Origin: Bin87 sp965204685
GTDB lineage: Bacteria; Chloroflexota; Dehalococcoidia; Lucifugimonadales; UBA3495
Assembly: GCA_965204685.1 (NCBI GenBank)
Contig: OZ242004.1
Coordinates: 2,852,001 to 2,916,000, forward strand
Reading direction: 5' to 3'
Length of the DNA: 64,000 nt
Positions 50,902 through 58,703 of the stretch are shown here, piece by piece. Under the pieces are notes generated by a model, which saw only the letters and a program-made list of their open reading frames with translations, had not been told where the DNA came from and did not search any database. Both the position numbers and the translations under genes were made by a program. Every line of letters starts with the position of its first letter. Within the stretch, counting starts at the first letter, position 1.

Positions 50902-51893
50902 ACGCGCGCGCGGAACAATTCGGTTCAATCGTCGATGTACCCGGAGTGTCCGCAGGAAACTGGACGGACGACGAAGCCGGGACCGGCTGTACGGTGATCC
51001 TCACGATGGACGGCGCGGTGGGCGGAGTTGCGGTACGCGGCGGATCACCGGGAACGCGGGAGACTGACCTGTTGGACCCGATCCGTCGGGTCGACCAGGT
51101 ACATGCAGTTTTGCTGAGCGGGGGAAGCGCGTTCGGCCTGGCCGCGGCGGCGGGAGTGCAGCGGTGGCTGGAGGAGCGAGGCATCGGATTTGAGGCGCCG
51201 CATGGTCCCGTACCCATCGTACCGGCGGCGATACTCTACGACTTGGGCGTGGGCAGATCCGACGTACGACCCGACGGCGCGTCAGGCTATGCGGCCTGTG
51301 ACGCCTCTGATGCAACCGACATGCCGGTGGGTTCGGTTGGAGCCGGAACCGGCGCGACGGTAGCCAAGGGGTTCGGGATCGAAGGCGCGGTCAAGGGAGG
51401 CATCGGCTCCGCGCGCTGCGTGCTGGCGGACGGGGTGTCAGTGGGCGCGGCGGTGGCGGTCAACGCCTGGGGCGGGGTCTACGATCATCGTGACGGCGGG
51501 CTGATTGCCGGGCCCCGGGCCGCCGACGGTTCGATGGCCGATCCCGTGGAGGTTATGTTGACCGGAGCGACCTCGGCGCGGCCATCGGCTTTGGCCAATA
51601 CCACTATCGGCGTGGTGGCAACGGACGCGAAGCTGGACAAAATGCAGGCGAATTTCGTGGCGTCCGCCTGCCACGATGGGTTGGCGCTGACAATCCGGCC
51701 GTGCCACACGCCCAGCGACGGCGATACGATGTTCTGCCTGGCAACGGGACGGAATTCTGCTGCGGCTAACCTGATGGCCATAGTGACGGCGGCCACGCAC
51801 GTTACCGCGCTGGCGGTACTGGATGCCATTCGGTCCGCGCAGGGTCTGGCAGGGATACCGGCGGCATCGGAGTTGAAGAATGGTCCGAACTGA
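50898..51893 (+). CDS. P1-family peptidase (DmpA/ornithine acetyltransferase fold)
   Basis: A 331-residue self-processing N-terminal-nucleophile hydrolase of the L-aminopeptidase D-Ala-esterase (DmpA/BapA) family. The autocleavage point is at N234-T235 in ALANTTIGVV, giving a Thr nucleophile. The N-terminal DVPGVSAGNWTDDEAGTGCT and LSGGSAFGLAAAAGV segments are family signatures. The start is GTG, overlapping the sbcD stop as GTGA. It overlaps the next gene by 14 bp. Substrates are usually small peptides or amides. Confidence 0.9.
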   Translation: MNARAEQFGSIVDVPGVSAGNWTDDEAGTGCTVILTMDGAVGGVAVRGGSPGTRETDLLDPIRRVDQVHAVLLSGGSAFGLAAAAGVQRWLEERGIGFEAPHGPVPIVPAAILYDLGVGRSDVRPDGASGYAACDASDATDMPVGSVGAGTGATVAKGFGIEGAVKGGIGSARCVLADGVSVGAAVAVNAWGGVYDHRDGGLIAGPRAADGSMADPVEVMLTGATSARPSALANTTIGVVATDAKLDKMQANFVASACHDGLALTIRPCHTPSDGDTMFCLATGRNSAAANLMAIVTAATHVTALAVLDAIRSAQGLAGIPAASELKNGPN

Positions 51894-52764
51894 GGACGTA
51901 GCCATCGGTTTCGTGGGAGCGGGAGTCCTGGGCAGCGGGCTGGCGTTGGCGTTGAGCGCGGCCGGCTGGCGGGTTACGGCAATTGCCAGTCGCACTTACT
52001 CCAGCGCTGAGCGTGCCGCCAGCCTGATCGACGGATGCACGGCGCTGGCAACCGCGCAGCAGGTGGCGGACGCCTGCGATCTGGTGTTTATCACGACGCC
52101 GGACACGGCGATAGCCGGGGTGTCAGGCGCGATTACTTGGAGGGCGAGTCAAGGGGTAGCTCATTGCTGCGGGGCGGCGTCGATCGAACTCCTCGATGCG
52201 GCGGCAAATGCCGGCGTTGCTGTCGGAGCGATGCATCCCTTCCAGACGTTTGCGGCCATCGGGGGGCCGGATCAGGCGGCTGAACGGTTGCAGGGAGTGA
52301 CTTTCGCGGTTTCGGCCACCGGCTGGCTGGCCGACTTTCTGCCGAGCCTAGCCGAATCGCTGGGTGGGAGGAGCATTGAAATCCCTGATGGGATGCGACC
52401 CCTGTACCACGCCAGCGCGGTATTGAGTTGTGGATATTTATCGACCCTGTTGGACGCTGCCGTGGGGCTGTGGGTCAGCATGGGGTTCACGGAGGAGGAT
52501 GGCGTGCGGGCTGCCGTGCCGCTGGCGCGGGCCACGATTGAAGCCATTGAGCGGCAGGGTCCGGCTGACGCGGTGACCGGGCCCGTGGTTCGGGGCGACG
52601 CCGACACGGTGGCCGCGCACCTGGAACTGCTGTCGCGACACGCCGCTCATCTGCTCCCTCTTTATCGTCAATTGACCGAGTCGTCGCTCCCTCTGGCCGG
52701 TGCCAAGGGAATCGAGGAATCGCAGTTGGAGCAATTGAGGCGGACAATCGACGTGTCCGGCTGA
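51880..52764 (+). CDS. Rossmann-like/DUF2520 protein, candidate ketopantoate reductase
   Basis: A 294-residue two-domain dehydrogenase-like protein: an N-terminal NADP-type Rossmann fold (GFVGAGVLGSGLA 10-22, ASRTYSSAERAA, FITTPDTAIA) and a C-terminal helical DUF2520 domain with GAMHPFQTF near residue 112 and YHASAVLSCGYLSTLL near 175. The helical C-terminal domain and the conserved HP-Q-F and A..N/C-type positions parallel 6-phosphogluconate/ketopantoate reductases. It lies 15 nt upstream of panB, and panE is not found nearby, so a pantothenate role is an attractive inference. Confidence 0.82.
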   Translation: MVRTEDVAIGFVGAGVLGSGLALALSAAGWRVTAIASRTYSSAERAASLIDGCTALATAQQVADACDLVFITTPDTAIAGVSGAITWRASQGVAHCCGAASIELLDAAANAGVAVGAMHPFQTFAAIGGPDQAAERLQGVTFAVSATGWLADFLPSLAESLGGRSIEIPDGMRPLYHASAVLSCGYLSTLLDAAVGLWVSMGFTEEDGVRAAVPLARATIEAIERQGPADAVTGPVVRGDADTVAAHLELLSRHAAHLLPLYRQLTESSLPLAGAKGIEESQLEQLRRTIDVSG

Positions 52765-52779
52765 TAAAATCGCGGCACG

Positions 52780-53613
52780 ATGGCGATTACGATCCGACAA
52801 CTGGCCGAGATGAAGCGGGCCGGGGAGAAAATTCCCATGGTCACCGCCTACGATTACACGGCGGCGCGCATCGCCGATGCCGCCGGTATCCCGATCATTC
52901 TGGTGGGCGACAGCCTCGGCATGGTGGTGCTGGGCTACGATTCCACCGTGCCGGTCACGATGGATGATATGGTCCGGCACGGGCGGATGGTGAGCCGGGG
53001 TGCGACGCAGGCGTTGGTGGTCGTTGATCTGCCGTTCATGTCCTACCAGGTCGATGCCGCGGAAGCGCTGCGGAACGCCGGCCGGCTGATGCAGGAAGGC
53101 GGGGCGCACACCGTGAAGATGGAGGGTGGCGTTTCCATAGCGGGCACGGTACGGCGCATGGTGGCCGCCGGCGTGCCGGTGATGGGTCATATCGGGTTGA
53201 CCCCGCAGTCGGTGAACGCGCTGGGCGGGTACCGGGTCCAGGGACGCACCAAGGCCGCGGCGCGCCGGGTATTGGACGACGCGTTGGCGCTCCAGGAGGC
53301 CGGGGCGTACTCGGTCGTGCTGGAGTGCGTGCCGGCCCCCCTTGCCAAGGTGATCACCGAACGATTGACTATTCCCACTATCGGCATTGGAGCGGGTCCG
53401 GACTGCGACGGGCAGGTCCAGGTGTTTCACGACATGCTGGGACTCTTCCCCGATTTCGTGCCCAAGCACGCCCGGCAGTACGCCGAGCTGGGATCCGATA
53501 TGGCCAAGGCTTTCGAGCGGTATGCGGAGGATGTAAGGACCGGAGCGTTTCCCTCGGAAGCGGAGAGCTTCACGATGAACGAAAGCCTGCTAGCCGATCT
53601 GTTGGATGGTTAG
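52780..53613 (+). CDS. panB: 3-methyl-2-oxobutanoate hydroxymethyltransferase
   Basis: A 277-residue TIM-barrel enzyme that transfers a hydroxymethyl group from methylene-tetrahydrofolate to 2-oxoisovalerate, giving ketopantoate in pantothenate/CoA synthesis. The metal/substrate Asp and Glu are in LVGDSLGMV (about 42-50), VVDLPFMSY (about 86-94) and VKMEGG (about 112-117); TIGIGAGPDCDGQVQVFHDMLG near 203 is a family signature. The length is typical. The start follows a short gap after the DUF2520 gene with no clear ribosome binding site, suggesting coupling. Confidence 0.94.
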   Translation: MAITIRQLAEMKRAGEKIPMVTAYDYTAARIADAAGIPIILVGDSLGMVVLGYDSTVPVTMDDMVRHGRMVSRGATQALVVVDLPFMSYQVDAAEALRNAGRLMQEGGAHTVKMEGGVSIAGTVRRMVAAGVPVMGHIGLTPQSVNALGGYRVQGRTKAAARRVLDDALALQEAGAYSVVLECVPAPLAKVITERLTIPTIGIGAGPDCDGQVQVFHDMLGLFPDFVPKHARQYAELGSDMAKAFERYAEDVRTGAFPSEAESFTMNESLLADLLDG

Positions 53614-54067
53614 CAGAAGTAATCCGGATCATGGAGTCCGGGATGTCAGAGCCAACGCTTTTGACGTTCTGATTCGACGAAACGGCTGGTTCCTAGCGGC
53701 GTTCTACACCCTGTGGGCGATTCTGGCCGGACTGCTCATCTACGCGCGGGTGGCGACGGCAGAGGGCCTGCCGCTGGCGTGGCCCGAAATTGTTATAATT
53801 GCCATCGTCGCCGCAGCAGTAACGGTCGGCGTCGCGTTCCCGTTGGCGTTCGGACTGGTGGAGGGCATACCCATGGTGCTGGCCAAATTGTATCGTGACC
53901 TGGTGCGTCAGGAAGGGCGAGAGCAGGGCCGCGAAGAGGGTCGAGAGGAAGCCAACCGCGCTTGGGAAACTTGGAACGAACGTCGGGAGGCTGCGGACCG
54001 CGATGGACGTCCGTTTACGGAACCGCCGCCGTCGCAAAACGGAGCCCCCAAAGAAAGCTCAAGCTAG
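53606..54067 (+). CDS. Two-helix membrane protein with charged C-terminus
   Basis: A 153-residue protein with two transmembrane helices (about 27-48 and 60-88) and a cytoplasmic tail rich in Arg/Glu (REGREQGREEGREEANRAWETW), likely coiled coil, then a Pro-rich end. Not recognised as a family. The start codon overlaps the panB stop by 8 bp, and the frame lacks a clear ribosome binding site, which suits translational coupling. Membrane topology is a prediction from hydrophobicity. Confidence 0.68.
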   Translation: MVSRSNPDHGVRDVRANAFDVLIRRNGWFLAAFYTLWAILAGLLIYARVATAEGLPLAWPEIVIIAIVAAAVTVGVAFPLAFGLVEGIPMVLAKLYRDLVRQEGREQGREEGREEANRAWETWNERREAADRDGRPFTEPPPSQNGAPKESSS

Positions 54068-54093
54068 CTCAAGACTCTAAGGATGACCAACAA

Positions 54094-54945
54094 ATGCCCA
54101 GACTTGAAGGAAAAACAGCCATCGTTACCGGAGCCAGCCGTGGCATCGGGGCGGAGATCAGCAAGCTCTTCGCTGCCGAAGGGGCGCGAGTAGTTTGCGC
54201 CGCGCGCACGGTCAACGAGGGCGACCACCCGCTGGAAGGTTCGCTCTCCAAGACCATCGCGGATATCAAAGAAGCTGGTGGCGAGGCCACAGCGGTAGCG
54301 GCGAACATTTCGCTCCCCGAAGACTGCGAACGTCTCGTTGAGGAGACCCGCAGCATCTATGGGCCAGTGGACGTGCTGGTGAACAACGCCGCGCTGACCT
54401 ATTACCTGCCGATCAAGGATTTCCCCATCAACCGGTGGATGCGGTCGTGGGCGGTCAACTTCCACGCGCCGTTCATTCTGAGCCAACTGGTACTGGGGGA
54501 CATGATCGAACGGCGGTCGGGAAGCATCGTAAACATCTCTTCCGGCTCCGCGGTGGGTCCGGGACGGGGGCCGTATACCACGCCGCCCAATAACGGCACC
54601 TGCTACGGCGCGGAAAAGGCGGCCTTGGAACGGTTCTCACAGGGCTTGGCGCAGGAAGTGTACGAGTATGGAATCTCGGTTACCGCTGTATCGCCTTCGC
54701 TGGTGGTGCCCACGCCGGGGACTGTTTTCCATCACCTGGTGGAAGGGATGGACGACCCTCGGGGGGAGCCGCCGGAGTTGCTGGCCAAAGCTACGTTGCT
54801 GCTAGCCTCTGAGCCGACGGACAAGGTGACCGGCCGCGTTTGCTACAGCCAGCAGATCCTGCTGGAATTTGGCTGGATCACCGAAGGGCGTGGCTGGGGT
54901 GTGGATGACACGCGCGGGCCCGGCAGCGGATACAGCCAAATGTGA
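54094..54945 (+). CDS. Short-chain dehydrogenase/reductase
   Basis: A 283-residue classical SDR. The cofactor motif TGASRGIG is at 12-19, NNAA near 96, the catalytic Ser in NISSGSA near 152 and the Tyr-Lys pair in YGAEKAA near 171. The basic R after A35-A36 (CAARTVNEG) favours NADP(H). The C-terminal 40 residues carry an unusual aromatic, Gly-rich tail. The start at 54094 has AAGGATG 7-12 nt upstream; an earlier in-frame ATG lies inside the preceding gene. Substrate unknown. Confidence 0.88.
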   Translation: MPRLEGKTAIVTGASRGIGAEISKLFAAEGARVVCAARTVNEGDHPLEGSLSKTIADIKEAGGEATAVAANISLPEDCERLVEETRSIYGPVDVLVNNAALTYYLPIKDFPINRWMRSWAVNFHAPFILSQLVLGDMIERRSGSIVNISSGSAVGPGRGPYTTPPNNGTCYGAEKAALERFSQGLAQEVYEYGISVTAVSPSLVVPTPGTVFHHLVEGMDDPRGEPPELLAKATLLLASEPTDKVTGRVCYSQQILLEFGWITEGRGWGVDDTRGPGSGYSQM

Positions 54946-55000
54946 GCCGACCCTGGATAGTTGCTGGCGGTTCGGAGATATATGCACCGACTTGAGCCCA

Positions 55001-55006
55001 TATAAT
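55001..55006 (+). promoter_or_regulatory. -10 element of sodC
   Basis: A perfect TATAAT only 12 nt before the start codon, so the transcript would begin about 5 nt before ATG and be nearly leaderless. No strong -35 is evident. Confidence 0.4.
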
Positions 55007-55017
55007 AGGTCTCCGAC

Positions 55018-55569
55018 ATGAAGCTGATATCCTTGATAGCCATCGGCATCTTTTTGACCAGCGCCTTGGCAATGCTGGCTTGCGTCCCGGGGTCAGGTTC
55101 CTATGAACCGTCCGGCGTGGGAGCAAAGGCCAGCGCGGAGTTGATGGATGCAGAAGGTGTGAGCATGGGAAGAGTAGCGCTGACCCAGGGACCTCGCGGA
55201 GTTCTCATATCGGCAGACCTCTCCAGTTTGGAGCCTGGCGGTCACGGCTTTCACATCCACTCTGTCGGCGCTTGCGCACCGGACTTCAGCGCGGCCGGAG
55301 GACACTTTAATCCGTCCGAAGTGGGTCACGGGCCACTATACTCCGGCGGCCACCATGCCGGAGACCTGCCCAACATCTATGCCGCAGCTGACGGCACGGC
55401 TAAAGCGGATTATTATACTGATGAAGTGACCCTGGACTCCGGTCCGGACCACTCACTGTTTGACGCCGATAATTCCGCTATCATTGTCCACGAGAAACCC
55501 GATGCTTATGGAGAGGACGCCGGATCCGCCGGAGCGCGTATCGCCTGTGGAGTGATCCAGCGCAACTGA
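55018..55569 (+). CDS. sodC: Cu/Zn superoxide dismutase lipoprotein
   Basis: A 183-residue exported Cu/Zn superoxide dismutase that removes superoxide at the cell surface. A lipoprotein signal ends at C22 (AMLAC). Cu ligands are in HGFHIHSVG (two His), GGHFNP and the final VHEKPD; Zn ligands include HHAGDLPN with its Asp; the structural disulfide partners are in VGACAP and RIACGV. All metal ligands are present, so activity is expected. It stands alone behind its own -10 element. Confidence 0.92.
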   Translation: MKLISLIAIGIFLTSALAMLACVPGSGSYEPSGVGAKASAELMDAEGVSMGRVALTQGPRGVLISADLSSLEPGGHGFHIHSVGACAPDFSAAGGHFNPSEVGHGPLYSGGHHAGDLPNIYAAADGTAKADYYTDEVTLDSGPDHSLFDADNSAIIVHEKPDAYGEDAGSAGARIACGVIQRN

Positions 55570-55624
55570 CCCCGGTTCTCACATCGTCAGTCGGTTCGCT
55601 CAACCGTACCAGGAGAATATTGCC

Positions 55625-56797
55625 ATGGAGTTCCAACTCAGCACCGCAGACGCCACATTCCGAAATGATTTGCGGCAATTCATCGACGACGAGTACGTTC
55701 CGGAGTGGGAGCTGGGAGAACGGGGCTCCGGTGAGGAAAATTGGGAGCGCACGCTGGAGGTTCGCCGCAAGCTGGCCGACCGAGGCTGGCTCACCATGCA
55801 CTGGCCCGAGGAGTACGGAGGGCAGAAAGCGTCCCCGGTGCGCACGGCCATCTTCAACGAGGAGATGACGTACCACCGGGCGCCGGGTCGGGACAACTTC
55901 GGCGTGCGCATGATGGGCGCGACGCTGATGATCCACGGCACCGACGAGCAGAAGGCCGAGCACCTGCCGCCGGTGGCCAAGGGTGAAGTGCAATGGTGCC
56001 AGGGGTACAGCGAGCCGGAATCGGGTTCCGACCTGGCGTCGCTGAGCACCCGGGCAATCCGCGACGGCGACGAGTTTGTCGTCAATGGGAGCAAGATCTG
56101 GACTTCCATGGGTCACCGGGGCGACTGGATCATGCTGCTGACACGGACCGACACCGACGCGCCGAAACACCGGGGCATCAGTTTCTTTTTGGTGGACATG
56201 AAAACGCCCGGGATCGAGGTGCGCCCGATCATCAACATGGGCGGTCGGCACGAATTCAACCAGGTGATTTTTGACAACGTGCGCGTGCCGGCGCGCAACA
56301 TCGTTGGCGAAGAGAATCGCGGCTGGTACGTGGCGGTGACGCTGCTGGACTTTGAGCGCTCCGGCATCGACTATTCGGCGGCGGCTCGCCGGCATTTGGA
56401 CGACACCCGGCAGTGGGCCGACGGCATCCGGCGCAACGGGCAGCCGCTCAGCCAGGAGCCGTGGGTGCGCAACGCTCTGGCCGACCGGTACATCGAGTGC
56501 GAAGTGGCGAGGCTGATCGCGTACAACGTGGCGTGGATGCAGGGCGAGGGCCTGGTTCCCAACAAGGAAGCGTCGATGTCCAAGGTCTTCGGTAGCGAAA
56601 CGGTACAGCGCACCACGGCGTCGTGCCTGGAGATCATGGGGATGTACGGCGGCTTGCGCGACGAGAAATGGACCCCGATGGAAGCGGACATGCAGGAGCA
56701 CTGGCTCCGCGCGTTCTCGCACACCATAGCGGCGGGAACCAGCGAGGTGCAGCGTAACATCATCGCGAGCCGTGGATTGGGCCTGCCGCGCGGGTAG
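55625..56797 (+). CDS. Acyl-CoA dehydrogenase
   Basis: A 390-residue FAD-dependent acyl-CoA dehydrogenase, oxidising acyl-CoA to enoyl-CoA. The N-terminal helical domain, the GYSEPESGSDLASL FAD/substrate loop near 122-135, NGSKIWTSMGHRGDW near 152 and the C-terminal AGTSEVQRNIIASRGLGLPRG (about 370-390) are all family signatures. It belongs to the group used in catabolism of branched, steroid or aromatic acyl chains. AGGAG lies 9 nt before the ATG. A crotonase gene two positions downstream would take the product; the two are separated by the DUF6883/DUF4926 genes. Confidence 0.92.
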   Translation: MEFQLSTADATFRNDLRQFIDDEYVPEWELGERGSGEENWERTLEVRRKLADRGWLTMHWPEEYGGQKASPVRTAIFNEEMTYHRAPGRDNFGVRMMGATLMIHGTDEQKAEHLPPVAKGEVQWCQGYSEPESGSDLASLSTRAIRDGDEFVVNGSKIWTSMGHRGDWIMLLTRTDTDAPKHRGISFFLVDMKTPGIEVRPIINMGGRHEFNQVIFDNVRVPARNIVGEENRGWYVAVTLLDFERSGIDYSAAARRHLDDTRQWADGIRRNGQPLSQEPWVRNALADRYIECEVARLIAYNVAWMQGEGLVPNKEASMSKVFGSETVQRTTASCLEIMGMYGGLRDEKWTPMEADMQEHWLRAFSHTIAAGTSEVQRNIIASRGLGLPRG

Positions 56798-56799
56798 GC

Positions 56800-57138
56800 A
56801 TGAGACTGCCCAACGCTGAAAAAGCCCATGTAGAACCGGCCAAAATTACGAGATATCTACTCTCGCTGAATAGTGAGAGCGGCTGGAGTAAAGCCAAATT
56901 CTTCATGGAATTTGGGTTCAACCAGGAGGAATGGCGGCGTTTAGAGCAAGCCTTTCTGGTTCACGGGAACAGCCACGAAGTTGTCAGGGTTATTGAAACT
57001 CAACACGGCACGAAGTTCACCGTTGACGGTGCGCTGCAAACTCCTGACGGACGCAATCCTCGCGTCAGAACCGTTTGGATGATCTACCATGGTGCGGACG
57101 AGCCTTGGCTGATTACCGCGCACCCAAGGCGGAGGTAA
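56800..57138 (+). CDS. DUF6883 protein
   Basis: A 112-residue protein of the DUF6883 family, of unknown biochemical function; members begin with the RLPNAEKAHVEPAKITRYLL type helix, as here, and end in a beta-rich half. It usually stands directly before a DUF4926 gene and such pairs occur near toxin-immunity modules. Here the next frame starts with DUF4926. It begins 2 nt after the acyl-CoA dehydrogenase stop codon. Its DNA is noticeably less GC-rich than that of the flanking fatty-acid genes, which suggests insertion of a foreign cassette. Confidence 0.78.
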   Translation: MRLPNAEKAHVEPAKITRYLLSLNSESGWSKAKFFMEFGFNQEEWRRLEQAFLVHGNSHEVVRVIETQHGTKFTVDGALQTPDGRNPRVRTVWMIYHGADEPWLITAHPRRR

Positions 57139-57141
57139 GGT

Positions 57142-58116
57142 ATGTTGCAAGAATTCGAGCAAATTGTACTCACCACTGACATACCGGATGAACAACTCAA
57201 GGCCGGCGATGTGGGCACTATCGTGCATATCTACCCGCAGGGCTTGGCCTACGAGGTGGAGTTTTTCTCCCCTGCCGGCAATACCGTGGCTGTTGCCACG
57301 GTGGAGGATCATCAGGCCCGAGCAGCAACACCGAACGAAGTGAAGCAGCCGGCGGTCCTGTATAACTGGGCTAAAGATGGCATCGCTGTTCTCACCCTCA
57401 ACAACCCCAAGCGTCGCAACGCCCTGTCTTCACGGACCCTGGCGGCGTTGGAAGAATGGTTGGATTGGATTGCCAAAGACCCTGACGCCCGCGTCGTGGT
57501 CATCCGTTCTGAGGGGCCGGTGTTCAGTTCGGGCCACGACCTTAACGAGTTGGTCAACGGGGACGCCGAGGACTACACCGCCGTCTTTGACGCCTGCACG
57601 CGGGTGATGGAAGCCATTCGCCTGCTGCCCAAGCCGGTGATAGCGCAGGTTCAGGGCCTGGCCACGGCCGCGGGTTGCCAGTTGGTCGCCACCTGCGACA
57701 TTGCGGTAGCGGCGGACACCGCGTCTTTCGCCACGCCGGGAGTGCAGATCGGCCTGTTCTGCACCACGCCGGGCGTCGCGGTGGCGCGCTCGGTGATGCC
57801 GAAAAAGGCGATGGAGATGCTGCTCACCGGCAAACCGATTTCGGCTCAGGAGGCCCTGGAGTTCGGCCTCATCAGCCGGATTGCTCCAGCCGACGAGCTG
57901 GATGAGCAGGTGTCAGAGTTGGCGCGTCAGATTGCGTCGGCCAGCGCGCACACACTGGCGTTGGGTAAAGCCGCTTTCTACCAGCAGATCGAAATGGACC
58001 GGCCATCCGCTTACCAGTTCGCCAGCAAGGTCATGGTGGACAACCTCCTGGCCGACGACGCCAAGGAGGGCATATCGGCGTTCCTGGAAAAGCGGCAGCC
58101 GGTCTGGACGACGTGA
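57142..58116 (+). CDS. DUF4926-crotonase fusion protein
   Basis: A 324-residue fusion. Residues 1-62 are a DUF4926 unit (FEQIVLTTDIPDEQLKAGDVG, GLAYEVEFF), normally a free-standing protein of about 60-75 residues. From residue 67 the chain is an enoyl-CoA hydratase of the ECHDC3-like kind: NNPKRRNALS, the oxyanion-hole SSGHDL near 130, and GLATAAGCQLVATCDIAVAA near 175 with FATPGVQIGLFCTTPGVA following. A GTG at 57340 would yield a crotonase of 258 residues, exactly the family's usual length, so it may be the original start; it lacks a ribosome binding site now. GGAGG precedes the ATG at 57142. Confidence 0.85.
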   Translation: MLQEFEQIVLTTDIPDEQLKAGDVGTIVHIYPQGLAYEVEFFSPAGNTVAVATVEDHQARAATPNEVKQPAVLYNWAKDGIAVLTLNNPKRRNALSSRTLAALEEWLDWIAKDPDARVVVIRSEGPVFSSGHDLNELVNGDAEDYTAVFDACTRVMEAIRLLPKPVIAQVQGLATAAGCQLVATCDIAVAADTASFATPGVQIGLFCTTPGVAVARSVMPKKAMEMLLTGKPISAQEALEFGLISRIAPADELDEQVSELARQIASASAHTLALGKAAFYQQIEMDRPSAYQFASKVMVDNLLADDAKEGISAFLEKRQPVWTT

Positions 58117-58135
58117 CGGTCAAACCGGGGGGAAT

Positions 58136-58654
58136 ATGGCACTGAAAGAATTCATCAAGGAGTCGTTCGACGCCAACTGGGATTGGCTGGTCCGGTATGT
58201 GGACGGGCTGACCCAGGAGGAGATCGAGTTTACGCCCAACGAGCAGTGCCACTCCATCGGTTTCATCGTGTGGCACTACGGGCGGGCCCTCGATATGTGG
58301 GTGCAATCGCTGGCCAAGCAGGAGCAGCAACTCTACGAGCGGGAATGGGCGCAGCGGCTGGGGTTCGAGCCTGAGCCCATGAACGTGGGTTTCGGCTACA
58401 CGGTGGAAGACCTGACCAGTTGGCAGTGTCCCGGCAAGGCGCTCCTGATGGAGTATGCTGACGCGGCGCGAAACAACCTGCTGGAGTTCCTGGACGGTCA
58501 CGACGATGACTCGCTGGTGAGCACGCAGATGACCAACCGTCGGGGGGAAAGCATGGCGGTCGCGGACATGTTCCGGCTGCTCATCTGGGAAGTGAACCAG
58601 CATGGCGGGCAGGCCGGCTACCTGCGGGGAATGCAACGGGGGTTGAACCAGTAA
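58136..58654 (+). CDS. DinB-family protein
   Basis: A 172-residue four-helix-bundle protein of the DinB/DUF664 superfamily, metal-binding proteins often acting as thiol-dependent transferases or of unknown role. The histidines likely to hold the metal are in FIVWHYGRALDMW near 47, and NQHGGQAGYLRG near 160; a third, at about 42-44 (QCHSIGFIVWH), may also contribute. GGGGGGAAT precedes the ATG at 58136. A longer frame starting within the crotonase gene is out of frame with it and not supported. Confidence 0.82.
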   Translation: MALKEFIKESFDANWDWLVRYVDGLTQEEIEFTPNEQCHSIGFIVWHYGRALDMWVQSLAKQEQQLYEREWAQRLGFEPEPMNVGFGYTVEDLTSWQCPGKALLMEYADAARNNLLEFLDGHDDDSLVSTQMTNRRGESMAVADMFRLLIWEVNQHGGQAGYLRGMQRGLNQ

Positions 58655-58703
58655 TTCCGCCAGGTTTTGCGACTGCCCCGCCCGGCTCTCTCCGAACATC
58701 TCC

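Noticed and set aside
49654..51893. sbcD and the P1 peptidase as a defence pair
   Set aside because: Overlap shows cotranscription, but both are housekeeping-like families and nothing else nearby supports a defence role.
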